A DNA stretch of 64,000 nucleotides, taken from the NCBI GenBank assembly GCA_963920765.1, contig OY987247.1:17704471-17768470 (forward strand), in the 5' to 3' direction. Source of the DNA: Ulota crispa (lineage: Eukaryota; Streptophyta; Bryopsida; Orthotrichales; Orthotrichaceae). The position numbers and the translations under genes are program-made. Shown here in pieces: positions 24,809 to 43,900 of the stretch (position 1 is its first letter; every line of letters starts with the position of its first letter). The notes beneath the pieces were generated by a model. It had not been told where the DNA came from and did not search any database. It worked only from the letters and a program-made list of their open reading frames with translations.

Positions 24809-25208
24809 TTAACCCTTAAAGGACCGCTAGGTGGTTGTGGCCTGCCCACACTATAGGTTCAAGAGTACTTTTACTGTAGGTTCAACATTGTTTTGGTTGA
24901 TGAGCACCAATAGTATTGCTTCTAAAAGTTTCAAAAGTCAATCATGCATGCCGACCTCATGAAATTGCAATAAGGACAGCTTGGGACCCAACACCATGAT
25001 TTTGAATTTTCTCACAATTTGAGTTACCTAAAAATATGAACATATTTGATAAGATGATTTTTTCCCTTCTATGATGGATCATGTGTTTACGGTCACTTTG
25101 GAAAAAAAACAGATGAAAAACGATTTTTTTTTTTTTTTTACAGAATTTTTTTTCAGGGCCAACGGACGATAAAGGACGATAATCGTCCTCATGGGCGTTT
25201 AGGGGTTA
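24809..25208. mobile_element. TTAA-bounded element, copy G (400 bp)
   Basis: The left end is TTAACCCTTAAAGGACC and the right end read inward is TTAACCCCTAAACGCCC, with TTAA at both edges. A near-perfect hairpin, GGACGAT - A - ATCGTCC, occupies 25,174-25,188 just inside the right end. The interior includes a poly-T run near 25,127-25,139 and no open frame of note. Confidence 0.7.
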
Positions 25209-25494
25209 AGAAAATCCAAGAGCACTCACTGGAAGTCAAACTATTATGCAAGACCTCCCCTTTCAATCTTCACACAGAATTCAAAGGATAAACATTTGCA
25301 CTTTCAGTTTGTTCTCCACAAAGAGATTCTCTATCATTCTCAGTCATAACATGAATGCGGCATTGGGTAAGCACCTATTTAATTTTAAAGTATTAGTGTC
25401 CATGTATGACTGACATGTGCATTTGTTATCATGTGAAAAATGAAGAAAGAATTCCATACCAATTGACTACTGTACAATACTATATTGATTTGAT

Positions 25495-25650
25495 ACTCCC
25501 ACCGTCCCACGTAAGTTGCATTCTAAATCATGCCAGTGATGCCACTGCTGTAGACACTCAAATAGACACACTAAGTTACTGTACAATAAAGTACTCTACT
25601 CTAAAAAGCAACCATGTTTTAAATGCAACTCCCATCTAGGAATAGGTGAC
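25495..25650. repeat. Degenerate Stowaway-like fragment
   Basis: TACTCCCACCGTCCCACG near 25,494 resembles the Stowaway terminus TACTCCCTCCGTCCC, and AAATGCAACTCCCATC near 25,620 is a weak inverted counterpart of the adjacent AAGTTGCATT. The phrase TGTCAATGATGAGTTAGGT at about 25,676-25,694 also occurs, slightly changed, inside the nested foldback in MCM6 intron 1. The boundaries are not reliable. Confidence 0.35.
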
Positions 25651-25746
25651 ATTTTGGTCGAAGTATCTATTACTGTCAATGATGAGTTAGGTAGACTAAA
25701 GTGATTGCTCTAAAAGCAAACTATCTTACAATACCGTATTGCCATT

Positions 25747-26000
25747 AACGCGTTATTCATTAAATTGGGAAAAATGGAGGTACCATTTTGTACTCCACCT
25801 TAATTCCAAAAAGTCACCTTAAATCAGATTCAAAGGTATTAGTTTAGTTTGAGCCACTAAGATTTGTTCCCTCGCAAATTCCTCCTCTCAAGGGAGGACA
25901 CGTGTACCAAAAAAATGTTGAGCTCGATTTGAGGAGCCCTCCTAAAACCTTCAAAAGTCCCAAAATGTAAGTTTTTTCCCAATTTAACAAATAACGCGTT
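25747..26000. mobile_element. MITE with AACGCGTTATT ends (254 bp)
   Basis: The left end reads AACGCGTTATTCATTAAATT then GGGAAAAA. The right end reads TTTTTTCCCAATTTAACAAA then TAACGCGTT. Together they form terminal inverted repeats of nearly 30 bp. A 25-nt stretch at 25,779-25,803 is present exactly, inverted, at 52,266-52,290, and related TTAATTGGGAAAA foldbacks occur at 54,276 and 57,556. Non-coding. Confidence 0.7.
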
Positions 26001-27005
26001 CATTGTTGTTAAAGCTACAAAACCATGGCTCTATTCCTACTCCGTGTCTCCGTTGCTATTTCACACTTGTCCCTACGTCAACTGCCTAGTCTACTTTATT
26101 CTTCACGTAGGGAGGCTGACCACACTTGCTGCACCATCCTCCCGGGCTTCTAGACAGCCCATCGTTTCTCCCAAACACTAGTGAGCTTCTCCTACTCGTC
26201 TACTCCTTCCCCTCCACATTTGTTTTGCATCCATTTGTGGCAATTCTTGAGCTACGGCATCTCAGAAGTGCCGTCCAATGAGCTTATTATGCACACATGG
26301 AGGATTAGATGGGATGAGAAGACAAAACCACCTACTTTCATTCATGTGACGTTTTTGCCGGTGGAGTATTGCTGTGCTGTGTCATTTTGTGGCTGGAGAG
26401 TGTTTTGCAAGCAAGAGAGATGTGTTAGGGACGTTACTTTCGGAACATTTGGTTTTCTTTTACTTTAAACTTTAGAATATCTTCTATTTTATATTTATTT
26501 TATTTTAAATTAGAGTATATAATTATATATGGAAGTCAAGCTGAAGTGTTATTTAGACTCAACAACACATCTCTTGGAGCCTCTTTTGTTATTTGTTCCT
26601 CATCTCTAAATCTCAATTCATATCTAGTCATTGTCAAGTATCTTTGTATTTCTGTGTCCCCGACAAGACAACCCCAGGTGCTCTTGGATCCTCACGGCAG
26701 TAAGGTATGTGCACTTACAATGCATTCAAGTGTTCAAGTGTGAGTCTCAACACGGTTCCTTGCGTTAGATTGCTTTAGATTTGGTGGGTAAATTTTGTTA
26801 AATATGATTAGGATTTATACAATCTATATGTTCAACATACTTGTTATATTATAGAATACTAAATGTTATCTATCATTATACTTATGTATATTAATGATTA
26901 TTTATTATATATATAGATATTATTAATAAATTAATATATATAATAATGTAACAAATAATTTAAATATAATAACATTTATAAATTCATAAAGTTATATATA
27001 AAATA
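26001..27005. other. Intergenic, nothing recognised
   Basis: The frame at 26,181-26,468 on the plus strand has no domain and no splice continuation. From about 26,800 to 27,000 the sequence is an AT-only stretch of TATA/TTAA-like low complexity. No gene is supported. Confidence 0.5.
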
Positions 27006-27155
27006 TGGAAATTGATATGTGCACACCGAGGGGTTGATATTTGCACACCCCCTCCGGTTACATTATAGATTTCTATCATCAAAAAGTTGAATTTGAGAAA
27101 TTTGAATCTAGATTTGGACTTAGAGGCCATGATTTTGTTTAGAACCATAAAAAAT
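27006..27155. mobile_element. Truncated GGGAATTGATATG-family MITE (left part)
   Basis: GGAAATTGATATGTGCACACC then GAGGGGTTGATATTTGCACA matches the termini of the copies at 7,693 and 53,818 and continues through AGATTTGGACTTAGAGGCCATG. The homology stops near 27,150 and no right end is found, so this copy is broken. Confidence 0.7.
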
Positions 27156-27249
27156 GTTGCATGCTTGTTTGCCTTGCGGAAGCTTGATTTGCTATACCTT
27201 CTTCTATGTCGTGAATGCATCAATTTATTTCTTATTTTTGTTTTTTGTT

Positions 27250-28680
27250 GCAGAGACCTAGACTTAGGGTTGTTGGGGAGCAAGTGATGCTATGGAATCA
27301 ATTGGGAGCACGAGACCTATCTTGAGGAGTGATGAAAAGTATTTGAATTTCATTGACTCTCTTGAAAAGGTGAGTTATGAGCTTTTTGCGGATAGAATTG
27401 GCCCTGACAATGTCAAGTTCATTTTGTAGAAATGTTTGTGGGCAAAAAATTTAACTGCTTCTTTGGTAAGGTCTTTAGTTCATTATTAGGTTGCTTTCTT
27501 GTAGAAGGTTGCATGTGTAAGGTTGTTTGTGTTGTGTTGTCTAAATACTGGTTAGAAAGTGGTATGTGTACATTGACAAGTTTTATATGTAATTGGAGTT
27601 TATGTAGGCCAAGGAAGGTGAGGGGCGAGCATCATTGTCAAATTTGCAAATAAAAGCTTTTTGGAGGGATTCTTACAAGGATTGGACTATCTATCAACAA
27701 TTTCAACCTTGGGTTCTTGTTGCTGGCGACGTTTTGGATAGCATGTAGTTGTGATTGACATATTTTTTGCACAAAGAGTCTGCCCAGGTGACTGTGAAAT
27801 GGCCCACATTTGAAAACGGTGTTGGACAAGTGTCATATGCAAAGTTAATTTGGCATTTTTTGTGTAAGGAGAAAGATAACAATTGAATGATAGATGCTTA
27901 CAAAAAGGATTGAGTCAAGTTTTGTTTGTACTACTCAGAAATAGGATACATTTGAGACCTACAGTCCAAGGGTTACGTTTTGGGTTCGGTTGATGAAACC
28001 ATGCAAGCGTTTGATATTCGAAAGGAGATGACCCAGTATAAAACTGTTTTGAAGCAAGACAAAAATGTGGCTGCTAATATTTTTTGTTTAGCTATACATC
28101 AAATACGATTGAGGGCCAGAGTTTGCAACCTAAAGTATGGGCCCTACTGGACACACCCGTTTCTGACTTGTCTATTGCCATGCAAGAAAACCTACTTCGG
28201 ATGATACAGAATCTCATGGTTAACCCCCCTCAAATCTTTCAAGATTTAAAGCTTTGTTTCAAAATGCAGTTACATTTTCTCTAGAACATCTTGGCAAACC
28301 ATCGAGGTTCTATATTATTACCTCAAGGCATTCATTTGTCTCAACATAATCTTCCTCCTCCACAATTTTTTAAGACACAAATGAAATGAGGTAATTCATT
28401 TCTATTGTTTTGTACTTTCATTGCTCTTTTCTTTTCTCCACAACTTGCCAAATATAATGTATGAATGATTTTTGCTAATTGTTGTTCTTCTATGTGGCAT
28501 TTCCAGATTCAAAACGACATTGAAGTGAGGAGGGTGTGTGTAACAAACTATTTTCCTTTAGGTAGCCCTAACAAAACCCATACTCTGGGAAGCTTGATTG
28601 TCAGTGTAGTGGTTATTAGCCTGTTTCATGAACCATCTCTTGCTGCTCGTTCATTCATTGATTGTCTCCAAACTTAGCTC
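27250..28680 (+). pseudogene. Decayed unidentified coding-like segment
   Basis: The stretch is less AT-biased than its surroundings and has several peptide-like fragments in shifting frames. One is SLEKVSYELFADRIGPDNVK (about 27,357-27,416), which is faintly like the IGxxNVVxVVTDN region of hAT/DUF659 transposases; another is WPTFENGVGQVSYAKLIW (about 27,801-27,854). In-frame stops interrupt every frame and no splice model rescues them. It could be a dead transposase or captured gene fragments. The transposase reading is weak and no function is claimed. Confidence 0.25.
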
Positions 28681-29964
28681 ATATAACCATTGTTGACACT
28701 ACATTCCAAATGGTTTTGTCCTTGTTTTTCAATTTGGATGCTTTACACATGTTTGAGATTTGAATATGATGGACATTGCTTTCTATGATCATATATGGTA
28801 TATGTGAAGGACTTCAGTCACGTGTGTTTTGTTAGCAATTCTTGTAATTTTGGAATTGATCGAGTGATCATGAGATTTTCGTTGTGAAATTTGGTGATAT
28901 TTTCCTTTGACCTCGATGGATCTCCGTGCATTTGATTTTTAAATTTTGACTGATCACCTGATTGAGAGGAGAGATGAATTTTGATGATTAATTTCCGTTT
29001 GTTGTTTGTTTTTTTGAAGTGCATTCGTGATGGCCACTTGACAATTGTAGGCGTGGTGCCTTGGTGTCTTCAACTAACAATGTATATAAAAACCTAGCTT
29101 CTTTTCCTTTAGTTCAAAGACACGCATATAGATACTGTTTTTGAAATAATGTCCAAAGAACGTACAATGTATTCTATGTATAATTAGTTTGTAACTGATA
29201 ACAATTTACTAGACAACAAGTAAGAAACTTATACTTTTTCAACCAAAATATCAAAAAGTACAAAAAATATATTCTGAAAATATATTATTAATTTTCTAAA
29301 CATTTCTAGATCTGTACTTAGTGCGTACTACTGTTGTAGTAATTTAAAAAATACATTGTGCATTTGATACTAAAAGTTGATAATATACAACAAGAACCAT
29401 GTTTACCGGTTTACATATGGTTGTAAACTAACAGTGCATTTGTAGATTTTCACACAAATATGTGTACAATTTGAAAAGCTTTCAAGACCTAGCAATTTAT
29501 CGTGCAAGAGTTACATAGTGAAAAGCTCATTTTTTCTAGACCGAGCTCGACACGAACGTCGTCACATTTACATGTTGGGTCACCGCCTCTTCAGTCCGGT
29601 CAATAAAGGGAACATAGATGTTTCAAATCACACACCCTCTCGGTAAAAGAAACACGTTTACTATTGTACATCGACCTCGAATGAGCGAAGGTTTATCAGA
29701 CGTACAGAAGTTCAACAGTAGTATGCTCTGAAACTAAAACCTTGTTGAACAACAGTCTTGACTAGAAGCGAGAACCAAAAGGACAACTACCAGGCTCTAA
29801 TATCCCATCATTTGTTTGTCCTAAAGTGAAACTGCTCCTGGAGATTGAGCTTAAACTCAGGCTGCACTCTTGCCTCCCCTCCGTTGAGAAGCTGAGGGAA
29901 CTCAGAGCAGTTGGTAAAACATATCGCAATTACTTGATAACCTACCCCTAATACCCTACTTGAT
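28681..29964. other. Intergenic between two converging genes; includes the MCM6 3' flank
   Basis: No coding exon, RNA gene or clear repeat was recognised. The part nearest 29,964 is the 3' untranslated side of the minus-strand MCM6 gene. The EDR2-like gene (plus) and MCM6 (minus) converge on this region. Confidence 0.45.
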
Positions 29965-38642
<8,678 letters not shown>

Positions 38643-38770
38643 TGCAACAACTTCGATTCGGCTTATTCAAGGTCCTAGAAAAGCTGCGTTAGCATCCAGT
38701 ATGGGAGATTGCGCGACATCCGAATCGCCTTCCTGTCTCGCCTAGGGATGCACTGCTTCAAAAAGGGCAG

Positions 38771-38881
38771 TGCACTGCACCCAAATACACTGCACTGCAC
38801 CCAAATACACTGCACTGCACCCAAAATACACTGCACTGCACCCAAATGGACTGCACCCAGAATGCACTGCACTGCACCCAG
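38771..38881. repeat. 20-bp tandem repeat upstream of MCM6
   Basis: The unit TGCACTGCACCCAAATACAC recurs at 38,771, 38,791 and 38,811, then as shortened and altered copies to 38,881. It lies 129-240 bases upstream of the MCM6 ATG, in the promoter or 5' leader. Frames through it on either strand are repeat artefacts. The repeated GTGCAGTGCA half could act as a cis-element array, but that is only inference. Confidence 0.9.
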
Positions 38882-38919
38882 TTCCTCATCGGAGACGACG
38901 ATGGGGCTAGTAGACCCTA

Positions 38920-38927
38920 ATTGGCGC
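38920..38927. promoter_or_regulatory. E2F-like site in the MCM6 promoter
   Basis: ATTGGCGC matches the E2F consensus WTTSSCSS exactly, and a second GC core, CTCCCGCC, follows at 38,933-38,940. MCM2-7 genes are established E2F targets activated at G1/S in plants and animals. The site is 278 bases upstream of the MCM6 start codon. Confidence 0.6.
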
Positions 38928-38961
38928 CATTTCTCCCGCCATTTTCTCACAAAAGTGGATG

Positions 38962-39033
38962 AATGTGGATGAGAGGCCTTATATGAATGTGGATGGATGA
39001 GAGGCCTTGTATGAATGTGGATGATAGCCTTAT
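38962..39033. repeat. GAATGTGGATGAGAGGCCTT tandem repeat
   Basis: Three imperfect copies of GAATGTGGATGAGAGGCCTT with a variable TATAT/TGTAT tail lie just upstream of the E2F-like site of MCM6. The copies differ by short insertions of GGAT. Confidence 0.75.
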
Positions 39034-39801
39034 GTAGGATATTAACTTTTATCACTTTTACCATTTGAGCATAGGTGGAGTGAAAATGTTAAGAATGCTA
39101 TTTTCCACATAGGGGAATCGAAACCAAGTATTTAACATGAAGAACTAACAAAATCTAAAATGTACCGATTGTGAGTTGCTCATCATTGAAGCTGTACATG
39201 TGCCTATTTCTTTCATACATGTAAATTAGCATAAAATGTTGGAAATAGCATGGGGATATTTTTTGAGAATATGTGTGAAGGAAATACAAATGAACCAAAG
39301 CTTTTCTTAAGTTGAAATAACTTACTTTTCTAACACATTAAACAAGTACTTGGTATCAAATACAGCAATCAGCATAGAAATGAAAAGATATTGCCTCTTC
39401 ATTTTGCAACTACTATTTGATACTAGCAATTTCGTATTAGCAATCCACTAGCAATTTTCTATTAGCAACCTAACAGCAATTTTCTTGTCTGTCAAGCAAG
39501 AGCAGGATTTTGTGTAAATAATGATGATATTAAAATATATCCAGCTGCTGTGGGTCAAATTTAGTGAGGCTATTACGTTGGCATTGGTGACAACAATTAG
39601 AAGACTTTCTGTGAAATTTATCAAATTGAATATCGTTATAGGCCTTTTTACTTGAATTTATTATAGAACAGTATAGGAGTTTTGATTTGTGCTCCAATTT
39701 ATAATTACAAGATTATAATTGCAATTTGTCCTCTCTCAAATCATTATGTATGAACAACTGTGTTTCATTTGAATGTCCTATCTAAATTGGTTGCAAATTA
39801 T
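39034..39801. other. Intergenic, AT-rich; small irregular repeat
   Basis: No gene was seen. Near 39,424-39,482 short variants of ACTAGCAATTTT and TATTAGCAA alternate four or five times as a degenerate minisatellite. The remainder is unremarkable AT-rich DNA between the MCM6 promoter and a TTAA element. Confidence 0.4.
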
Positions 39802-40217
39802 TTAACCCATTAAGGTCTAGTTGACCAGTTCTTGGTCGATTTTGAATTTTGAACTGATCGATTTTGACTGTTTTCAGTTTGTAGAGAGATGACATGGCAA
39901 AGGGGACAGGTCTATGGAATTGGAAAGTGAAGAGTTTAGGACAATAACCATGCCAATCTAAAGTGGCATGTAGCTAGAGGGTTGAAAAAACTAAAAGAGT
40001 ACCGGCTGAAAATACACCAATAAATGCAAAAAGATGGTCATAACAACTAAAGAGTGAGCATAATTCATGATGCATAACACTAAATGTTGCAAGATACTTC
40101 CATCTATATGGTCAAATCTGTGATAGACACTTGTATTCAATAACCCTAAAATGTCCCCCAAATGGAAATACAAAGGATTGCCCACCCCCAAAATCGACAC
40201 GGTTGTTAAAGGGTTAA
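39802..40217. mobile_element. TTAA-bounded element, copy H (416 bp)
   Basis: The left end is TTAACCCATTAAGGTC and the right end read inward is TTAACCCTTTAAC, with TTAA at both outer edges. A hairpin TTGACCA - GTTCT - TGGTCGA with one G:T pair follows the left terminal repeat at about 39,821-39,839. Both inner flanks contain TCGATTTTG, extending the inverted similarity. It encodes nothing recognisable. Confidence 0.7.
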
Positions 40218-40965
40218 ACAGCACGTTATTATTTTAGAACTATCACAAGACTAAGTTCTTATCTTTCTTCCTAGAGTTTCATCGATTATAGATTGCACTT
40301 CTAGTTTATACTTGCCTTTGTGAGATTCATCCTCTCTGTTGCCGAGTCATGGACAGTATACCAAAAAATTCGTATTTATTGTGGATACAGTCACAAAGAA
40401 GCTACATACCATCAAAAATCTATATATGTACAAAATAGCTTTGGGATTTGAAGACTTTGCAGCCCAAAATACATCTGTGGCCCAAGAATTTCAAACCCCC
40501 AGTAATAACAACTTTTGTAGTAAACAAACCACTAACACAAGGTCTGGTGTGCACAAAAGATTACAATAGTATTGCTGGAATCTTTAAAACTGGAATTACT
40601 GAACACATCCAAACTAGCTTCTAGGTACCATAACCACAGCATTTGCAGCTTCAAACGTCTCTCACACAAGACTGCAAATCATGCAACTTTAAAATTAACG
40701 CCAGCTCTGACAAATAATAGAACATGTAACCGCAAAAAAAATAACAACACATGCAATGGAAAAAAGGCCAAAATCAATGGTATCAACTAAACCTCCACTA
40801 TATATCACAATTGGTTTAGATCATATTTCCAAGCAGTAGCTGTAGTCACAATGTATGTAAGTTGACATCGAGAAGCCCTGAAGCTAGATTTATTTTACCA
40901 AAAAATACTTGTGTGTCATGAAATTTAAAGCTTCTAAATTATTGTTGAAACAACCGTGCAACGCC

Positions 40966-43900
40966 TCACAGCCGAGAAGCTCTCGACCTTTTCTCGGTAA
41001 TTTGTGACTGCACCAACACACAATCCCACACAAAAGAGGTCTCCACTTCAGTACTGAAGGCAAAAATCCTACTGAAAGTGTTACTGTCCGTCTCTATTAT
41101 GAAATATTTGAGAAGCACTAAAATTACAATGGCAAGCACAGATTGACTGTAGAAACAACAATATTGCTATATTATGGAGTAGTTGGATTCTATATGATTT
41201 GAAAAAAGGACAGGAACTTCGTTTAGGGTTTAAGGTTTAGGGTTTTAGGGTTTAGGAGGGGGTTTAGTACATACCAGTGAGTAGTTGCCATGAGCAGCCC
41301 TTTCCAAAGCAACAGAAGGCTTGTAAAATGGTAGTCCGAATTGAGAAGTCCAGTGCTTGAGCTTAGAATAGATGTGCTCCACTCCTATAGAATCACCCCA
41401 GAACACCACACCACCCCTGCAAAAGCCACGGCAAAAAACACGTTATTCTAACAAAATAGGACAGATAGAGGCTTTGATTGTATGTGTAGTCTGGTGAAAA
41501 TGGGAAAAATAAAGCAAGCCAGGACCATACCTATATGCTGGGAAACCCATGCCAAGGACCGAGGCAATGTCAAGGTCAGCAGAACGAACAACGACGTCTT
41601 CATCCAGCACTCGGCAAGCTTCGTTCACCACACCAAAAAAGATCATCTCTACTACCTCTTCATCCGAGATATGAACCACCTGGAGAGCCACAAAATAAAA
41701 TGAAAGGAAGAAAAACCAACTTGCATTAGAAGCTAAAAATAGAAAGTCTAACTTAGGAACAAATAGTACCTTTTAAAAGATATTTTCGTCACTCAAACCC
41801 ATAGGATGTGATTGCTTCTTTGTAAATGTACATTTTATCACCTTCATTGACCTTCCTAAAAGATATACTTCAACTTTTACAGATATGGAAGTGGCTGCAA
41901 TTGGCATTGGGCACTTAAGAGGCAAGCGGGATGTTGAGTTGATAAAGGATTACCTTGCCATCAGGGAGCAGGCGAGCGGCTTGACGAGTCTTTGCCAAGT
42001 AGCTGTCCAGCTCAGGTGCAGGCTGCTCAACTCTAGAGCCTTTAGGATAATTATAATACCCCTTTCCAGTTCGCTCACCTGCCAAAGTTTACAAAAAAAT
42101 TGTCAATTAGTATGTTCACACCCAATTCCTGACAAAGATTCTATACTCAAGATGTGGTAAAATCTTGTATAAATACAAAATGAGCAACCCAGAATTCGCC
42201 ATCATTCTCAGAACACTTAGATTCATCTGAAAAGAAACCCTTTAAGTTATTAATGGTAAGTTAAAGTCAATCTGTTAGATTGATATAAAGACAATGTCAA
42301 AGTTAATGTAAGTGTAACATGAACGGAGTTGAGTTGATGTTCGTGTTTTGTTCAATTGACATCAACTTTATATTTCATTAGCAACCATGGAGTCAACATT
42401 TACTCATCATAAGGATCATATGAAAATAAACGCCTATTAACTAACAATAAGAGCTTTTTCAAACTAAAGAGGGGGAGAGGGTTTAAGGTGGGGGTTTAAG
42501 GTGAGGGAGCGAAGTACCATAGCGATCGTCTTGCAGTAGCAAGTCGTTGAGGTTTGAGAGATGTACACGATCACCAAAATTCTCTTTGTAGATTGCTGAT
42601 GTGGCCTGACCAATCTGGATTCCTGTCAAGTCTGCCAACCTGAAGGGACCCATGGGCATGCCAAAAGCCTTGACGATGGCGTCTACTCGGTAGGGATGGA
42701 TCCCTAAGTGCACCAGTAAGTGCCCTGCTTGAAAGTAAGGGAAGAACACGCGGTTCACAGCAAAGCCTACGCAGCTCCTCACAACAACAGGCACTTTGTT
42801 GATAGTCTTGGCCAACGTCAGCATGTCCTGAATCGCTTGTTTCGAAGTGTTGCTCGTTCGCACTATTTCCAGAAGTGGCATCACATGTGCAGGGCTGTTG
42901 AAGAAGTAGTAGGCAAACTCCAGGTGTTAGTAAAAGCTGGTTTATTTCCAGAGTGCAAATTCTTCAAACATAATTCATCCCTAAATACAAGGATCCCTGA
43001 TTTTTATTATGCCATATTTTGAGACTACTGGAGAAAAAGAGAAAAGAAAGGTCCCATTTGGGCTTCTGAGAGCTTTTAGAGGTGAAGAATTGGCATGTAA
43101 ACCTGAAGAAATGAGCCCCAATAATTCGATCCTGTGACTTGGTTTTCTTGCCGATGAGTCCCAGATCGATCGTTGAAGTATTCGATGCCAGCAGGCAGGT
43201 CGGCTTACAGTATTTCTCCAGATCAGCGAAAATGTTTTGCTTTAACGAAACACTCTCGATTACTGCCTGTGAAAACAGTGCGGAGTGAGTTGTACATTTT
43301 CTTTTGTTTTTAGCAGATGACACAGAAAAAAGCAAAGAATGTCATGCTCTGTACAGGATGGAGAAATTTGTGAAATTGTAAGTACCTCGATAACCATGTC
43401 AACGTTCGAAAAGTCCGCATAATCTAAAGTTCCCTTCAAAAGACTCATCGCCTTTTGAACTTTCTCTGTGTTTGGTGTATTTCTTGCTAGACGGGCCTTA
43501 ATATTAGCTGTTGGCAAACAAACATCAAGGAATGAGAAGCTTGAAAAGAAAAACATTAAAAAATGGATTTTCTTACATCAACAACTAAATAGGTTTACAA
43601 GTGAAATGGAAAGAGAATGAAGGAATACTCACACACAGGGTAGAAAAAAAAGGGTAAATATTAAAAAAAAATCATGTGGCGTACATGGAAGGAAAGACAA
43701 GTGATACCTTCAATTCTCTTCAACCCGCCCTGAAGAAACTCCTCATTAACCTCCTTCAACACCACTGGAACGTTACTAAGAATGAGAGCCGTGGCAATTC
43801 CTGAACCCATCAAACCACCTCCTATGATCGCCACTGACTTCATTTGATGCGGTTTTAATCCGATATCCGTGACGCCTTGGAACTGCCCGCAAGAGCAACA

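Noticed and set aside
38675-39064. 129-codon minus-strand frame
   Set aside because: It is mostly translation of the 20-bp tandem array upstream of MCM6, with a periodic peptide and no domain.
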